Part shown: positions 62,087-64,000 of the stretch, piece after piece | How positions within the stretch are numbered: the stretch's first letter is position 1 | Layout of the letters: the number at the start of each line of letters is the position of its first letter | Assembly (NCBI RefSeq): GCF_030718995.1 | Contig: NZ_CP132204.1 | Span: forward strand, 3,534,001 to 3,598,000 | Direction: 5' to 3' | DNA from: Arthrobacter oryzae | Lineage (GTDB): Bacteria > Actinomycetota > Actinomycetes > Actinomycetales > Micrococcaceae | DNA: 64,000 nt | Notes under the pieces: generated by a model | Database searches by the model: none | What the model was told of the DNA's origin: nothing | The model's input: only the letters and a program-made list of their open reading frames with translations | Made by a program: the position numbers and the translations under genes

Positions 62087-64000
62087 TTAGAGTTGCCAGC
62101 CGACATTGATAAGGCGGTCTTCCCAGGTCTTCGGGTCATCAGTCCATCTCGGAGAGTCCACAGGGCTGGGGGAGGCGACGCCTGCGTGCTCAACGAGTCG
62201 ATCGATGTTGACAAGCTGTTCCCTTTGCTCCCACTCATCAGCCGCAGGAACTGGCCCTAAGGGAAGCGGCGAATCGCCTACGCCCCACCTGTCCCTATAG
62301 ATGGCAATTCGGCGAAGCACACTAGTTGCTTCCTCGGTGGTGACGAATGGTCCCAATGCCTCAAGGAGGTTCCGTTTCCACTCGGCGTCACCCACCATCG
62401 CGGCCATGGTGACGTGGTCCATCCTCTGCCGCATCCGCTCCCGTACCTGAGCGATCATGTTGGCAAGGTCGGGACGAACGGTGCGGAGTTCCTCGGTCAA
62501 GGGATCAATTCCTGCGGCGGGCAGGGCGGACAGGAACTGCCGGAGCCGGGAGTGGACGACTGCCGCTGTGTCCCGAGCGGATGCGCTTGGTTCCAGCGCG
62601 GCGGCGACAACCCGTTGCGTGCTCGGTCGGCTTACTCCAACTGATCTGCGCCACGCAGCTACAGTTGCGCCCCACGAGGGCGATTGCTGAAGTTCGGAGG
62701 CCATGCCCAACGAGTGCGCCTCGAGGAACTCCCTCAAATCCTCAGCCGCCGCCAGCTGTGCGAGGTAGTCATACTCGGCACTGAGCCGCTCCAAGCTGTC
62801 CGTTTTCGACTGCTCGGCATCACGGACTTCGTGGGCCGTTCGTTCGGCGCCATTGGCGGCAAGGACCTCGCCCAGGATCTGCCGCCACGAGGCTTGCATG
62901 GCGGGATCCATAGGCTCGTCATCCAAGGGATCATTCTCGCTAACGTACGCGTGGTTCCCTGCGCGTCCTCGCGTCATGCTCACGTACAACAGCTCACGAG
63001 TGAGCCGGCCTTGTGTCACCACGGTGTGGCCGGTGTCCACGGTGATGCCCTGCGAGCGGTGGGCCGTCGTCGCATATCCCAGCTCAACGGAAGCCTCAAC
63101 GTAGTCCCGGCTCAAGCTAATCGTTGTGCCGGTGTCCCGGCGAACCGCGGTCAGCGAGCCGTCGCGCCTGCCTGTATGGACGACGTCGAGCATGGTTCCG
63201 TTCCGGATGAAGTCACCGCTGCTATCGGTTATGGCCCGGTCATTCTGGCGGGCAATGACAGTGTCGCCAGTGCCGGCATGAAGTCCGCCGCTGAGTGGTA
63301 CCGAGTCTTCCGCATCCACGGCACCTTGGACCACGCGATCGGCCTGGGCGCGCTGGTTGAGCATGCCAACCGTGTCATTGTCCGCTGCGATGAGAATGGA
63401 CGACTTGCCGCCGTGTATGTCGGTCTGCCATCTGAGGTACGCCTGGTCGACCATGTCGAGATGCACCCCGTGTTGAATGCGCCGGTGGCTGTCGTAGTCA
63501 GCAATGGCACCGAAGTCCCCGGCACGAAGCTTCAGCGAGGCGCCTTGCTCCCATGCCTCCTTGAACCGCCAAATCGTGCTCAGCCGCACTGTTTTGCCTT
63601 GCCGGTCCAGCCAGCCAAGGACACCCCCTGCGTCAATGGCGTCCAATTGCCCCGGGTCACCCACCAAGAGCACCTTGGCCCCGGCATCCCGCGCCTGCTG
63701 TACCAGCGCAGACAGCTGCAGGGTGGACACCATGGAGGCCTCGTCGACGACCACCAGCTGGTTCGGATGAAAACGCCACCTGTCCTGTTCGGCAGCAAGC
63801 CGGGTGGCTCTTTGGGCGAGGAGAGTAGTGAGCGGTCCCATGACGGTCACCTGGTTGGCGAGCCGCTGTTCGGTGTCGAAGAACTGTGCGGCCCGTTTGC
63901 CGGCGCCCTGACCGACAGATTCGTAGAGCCACTTAGCGACGTTCTCCGTAGTCAGCGCAAGCTCCCGCCCAAGGACCTCGGCGCTCGCGGCCGCCGGCGC
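62087..64000 (-). CDS. TraA/MobF-type conjugative relaxase-helicase, C-terminal part
   Basis: 638 codons of a large protein that continues past the right edge. The visible part begins inside a RecD-like SF1 helicase: SAEVLGRELALTTENVAKWL, then motif II VVVDEASMVST, motif III VLLVGDPGQLDAI, TIWRF, and the C-terminal motifs ELGYATTAHRSQGIT and LLYVSMTRGR. A helical tail of about 300 residues follows. This helicase layout is that of TraA/TraI-type relaxases, whose N-terminal nicking domain and Walker A would lie beyond 64,000. It nicks oriT and unwinds the strand for transfer. It is transcribed towards the other transfer genes. Confidence 0.85.
   Translation of the reverse strand, partial: APAAASAEVLGRELALTTENVAKWLYESVGQGAGKRAAQFFDTEQRLANQVTVMGPLTTLLAQRATRLAAEQDRWRFHPNQLVVVDEASMVSTLQLSALVQQARDAGAKVLLVGDPGQLDAIDAGGVLGWLDRQGKTVRLSTIWRFKEAWEQGASLKLRAGDFGAIADYDSHRRIQHGVHLDMVDQAYLRWQTDIHGGKSSILIAADNDTVGMLNQRAQADRVVQGAVDAEDSVPLSGGLHAGTGDTVIARQNDRAITDSSGDFIRNGTMLDVVHTGRRDGSLTAVRRDTGTTISLSRDYVEASVELGYATTAHRSQGITVDTGHTVVTQGRLTRELLYVSMTRGRAGNHAYVSENDPLDDEPMDPAMQASWRQILGEVLAANGAERTAHEVRDAEQSKTDSLERLSAEYDYLAQLAAAEDLREFLEAHSLGMASELQQSPSWGATVAAWRRSVGVSRPSTQRVVAAALEPSASARDTAAVVHSRLRQFLSALPAAGIDPLTEELRTVRPDLANMIAQVRERMRQRMDHVTMAAMVGDAEWKRNLLEALGPFVTTEEATSVLRRIAIYRDRWGVGDSPLPLGPVPAADEWEQREQLVNIDRLVEHAGVASPSPVDSPRWTDDPKTWEDRLINVGWQL

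Larger units (their letters stand above)
31976..64000 (+). mobile_element. Integrative and conjugative element inserted at tRNA-Leu(CAA); right end outside window
   Basis: The region begins at a tRNA with an adjacent tyrosine integrase and excisionase-like gene and contains a mating-channel gene set (VirB8/TcpC-, VirB2-, VirB6-, SCO6880-, VirB4- and VirD4-like), a wall hydrolase, ArdC-like and SSB genes, and a relaxase. Cargo includes a type I restriction-modification locus and a candidate defence pair. No phage structural genes were seen, so an ICE is favoured over a prophage. The right attachment site and the relaxase N-terminus are beyond 64,000. The left boundary is taken as the tRNA; the exact core cannot be set without the other end. 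Confidence 0.85.

Noticed and set aside
31976..64000. Prophage
   Set aside because: An integrase is present but there are no terminase, portal, capsid or tail genes; conjugation genes are present instead.
62087..64000. oriT in the window
   Set aside because: A nick region is expected near the relaxase start, which is beyond the right edge; no convincing oriT-like repeat was seen here.

Overview
The window is a high-GC actinobacterial chromosome, most likely a Micrococcaceae relative of Arthrobacter or Pseudarthrobacter. Supporting signs are the strong G/C third-position bias, many GTG/TTG starts, coupled ATGA/GTGA gene junctions, an HGxxPAAW protein beside trpC, a TIGR03085-type protein among his genes and an ANTAR response regulator after pyk. 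The species assignment is inference from gene content.

Bases 1-31.9 kb are core chromosome. In order they hold a sufE-like/sseA pair, zapE, a small MT0933-type antitoxin-like gene, and six tRNA genes (two Val-GAC, two Gly-GCC and Cys-GCA on the minus strand; Val-CAC on the plus strand). Next come a PD-(D/E)XK nuclease-like gene, def-fmt-rsmB-rpe, an FMN riboswitch with ribD-ribE-ribB-ribA-ribH, hisE-hisG-hisF, hisI, and trpE-(Trp-associated membrane protein)-(HGxxPAAW)-trpC-trpB-trpA. The block ends with lgt, gltB-gltD, pyk with a strong terminator, and a PdtaR-like ANTAR regulator. This part is ordinary.

At 31,976 a tRNA-Leu(CAA) is followed at once by a tyrosine integrase, and everything from there to the window end looks like one integrative and conjugative element (ICE) whose right end lies outside. 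The left control region has int, an excisionase-like gene, two winged-helix regulators, an XRE-like protein and a sigma-70-like protein. Transfer genes follow on the plus strand: a VirB8/TcpC-like membrane protein, a lysozyme-like/NlpC-P60 wall hydrolase, VirB2-like and VirB6-like membrane proteins, an SCO6880-type protein split by an in-frame amber codon, a VirB4-like ATPase, a VirD4-like coupling protein, a DUF4913-like protein, an ArdC-like antirestriction protein and an SSB. A TraA-type relaxase-helicase enters from the right edge on the minus strand.

Two cargo blocks sit inside the transfer genes. The first (38.07-42.7 kb) is a candidate defence module: a GHKL ATPase fused to a PD-(D/E)XK nuclease-like domain, then an OLD-type ATPase/TOPRIM protein, then a small reverse-strand gene under a near-perfect LexA (SOS) box. 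The second (51.9-59.0 kb) is a type I restriction-modification locus in the order hsdM-hsdS-mrr-hsdR. After hsdR lie a frameshifted ISL3-type transposase remnant with a terminal repeat, three unrecognised membrane-anchored proteins and a decayed cutinase gene, which suggests repeated insertion and loss of cargo.
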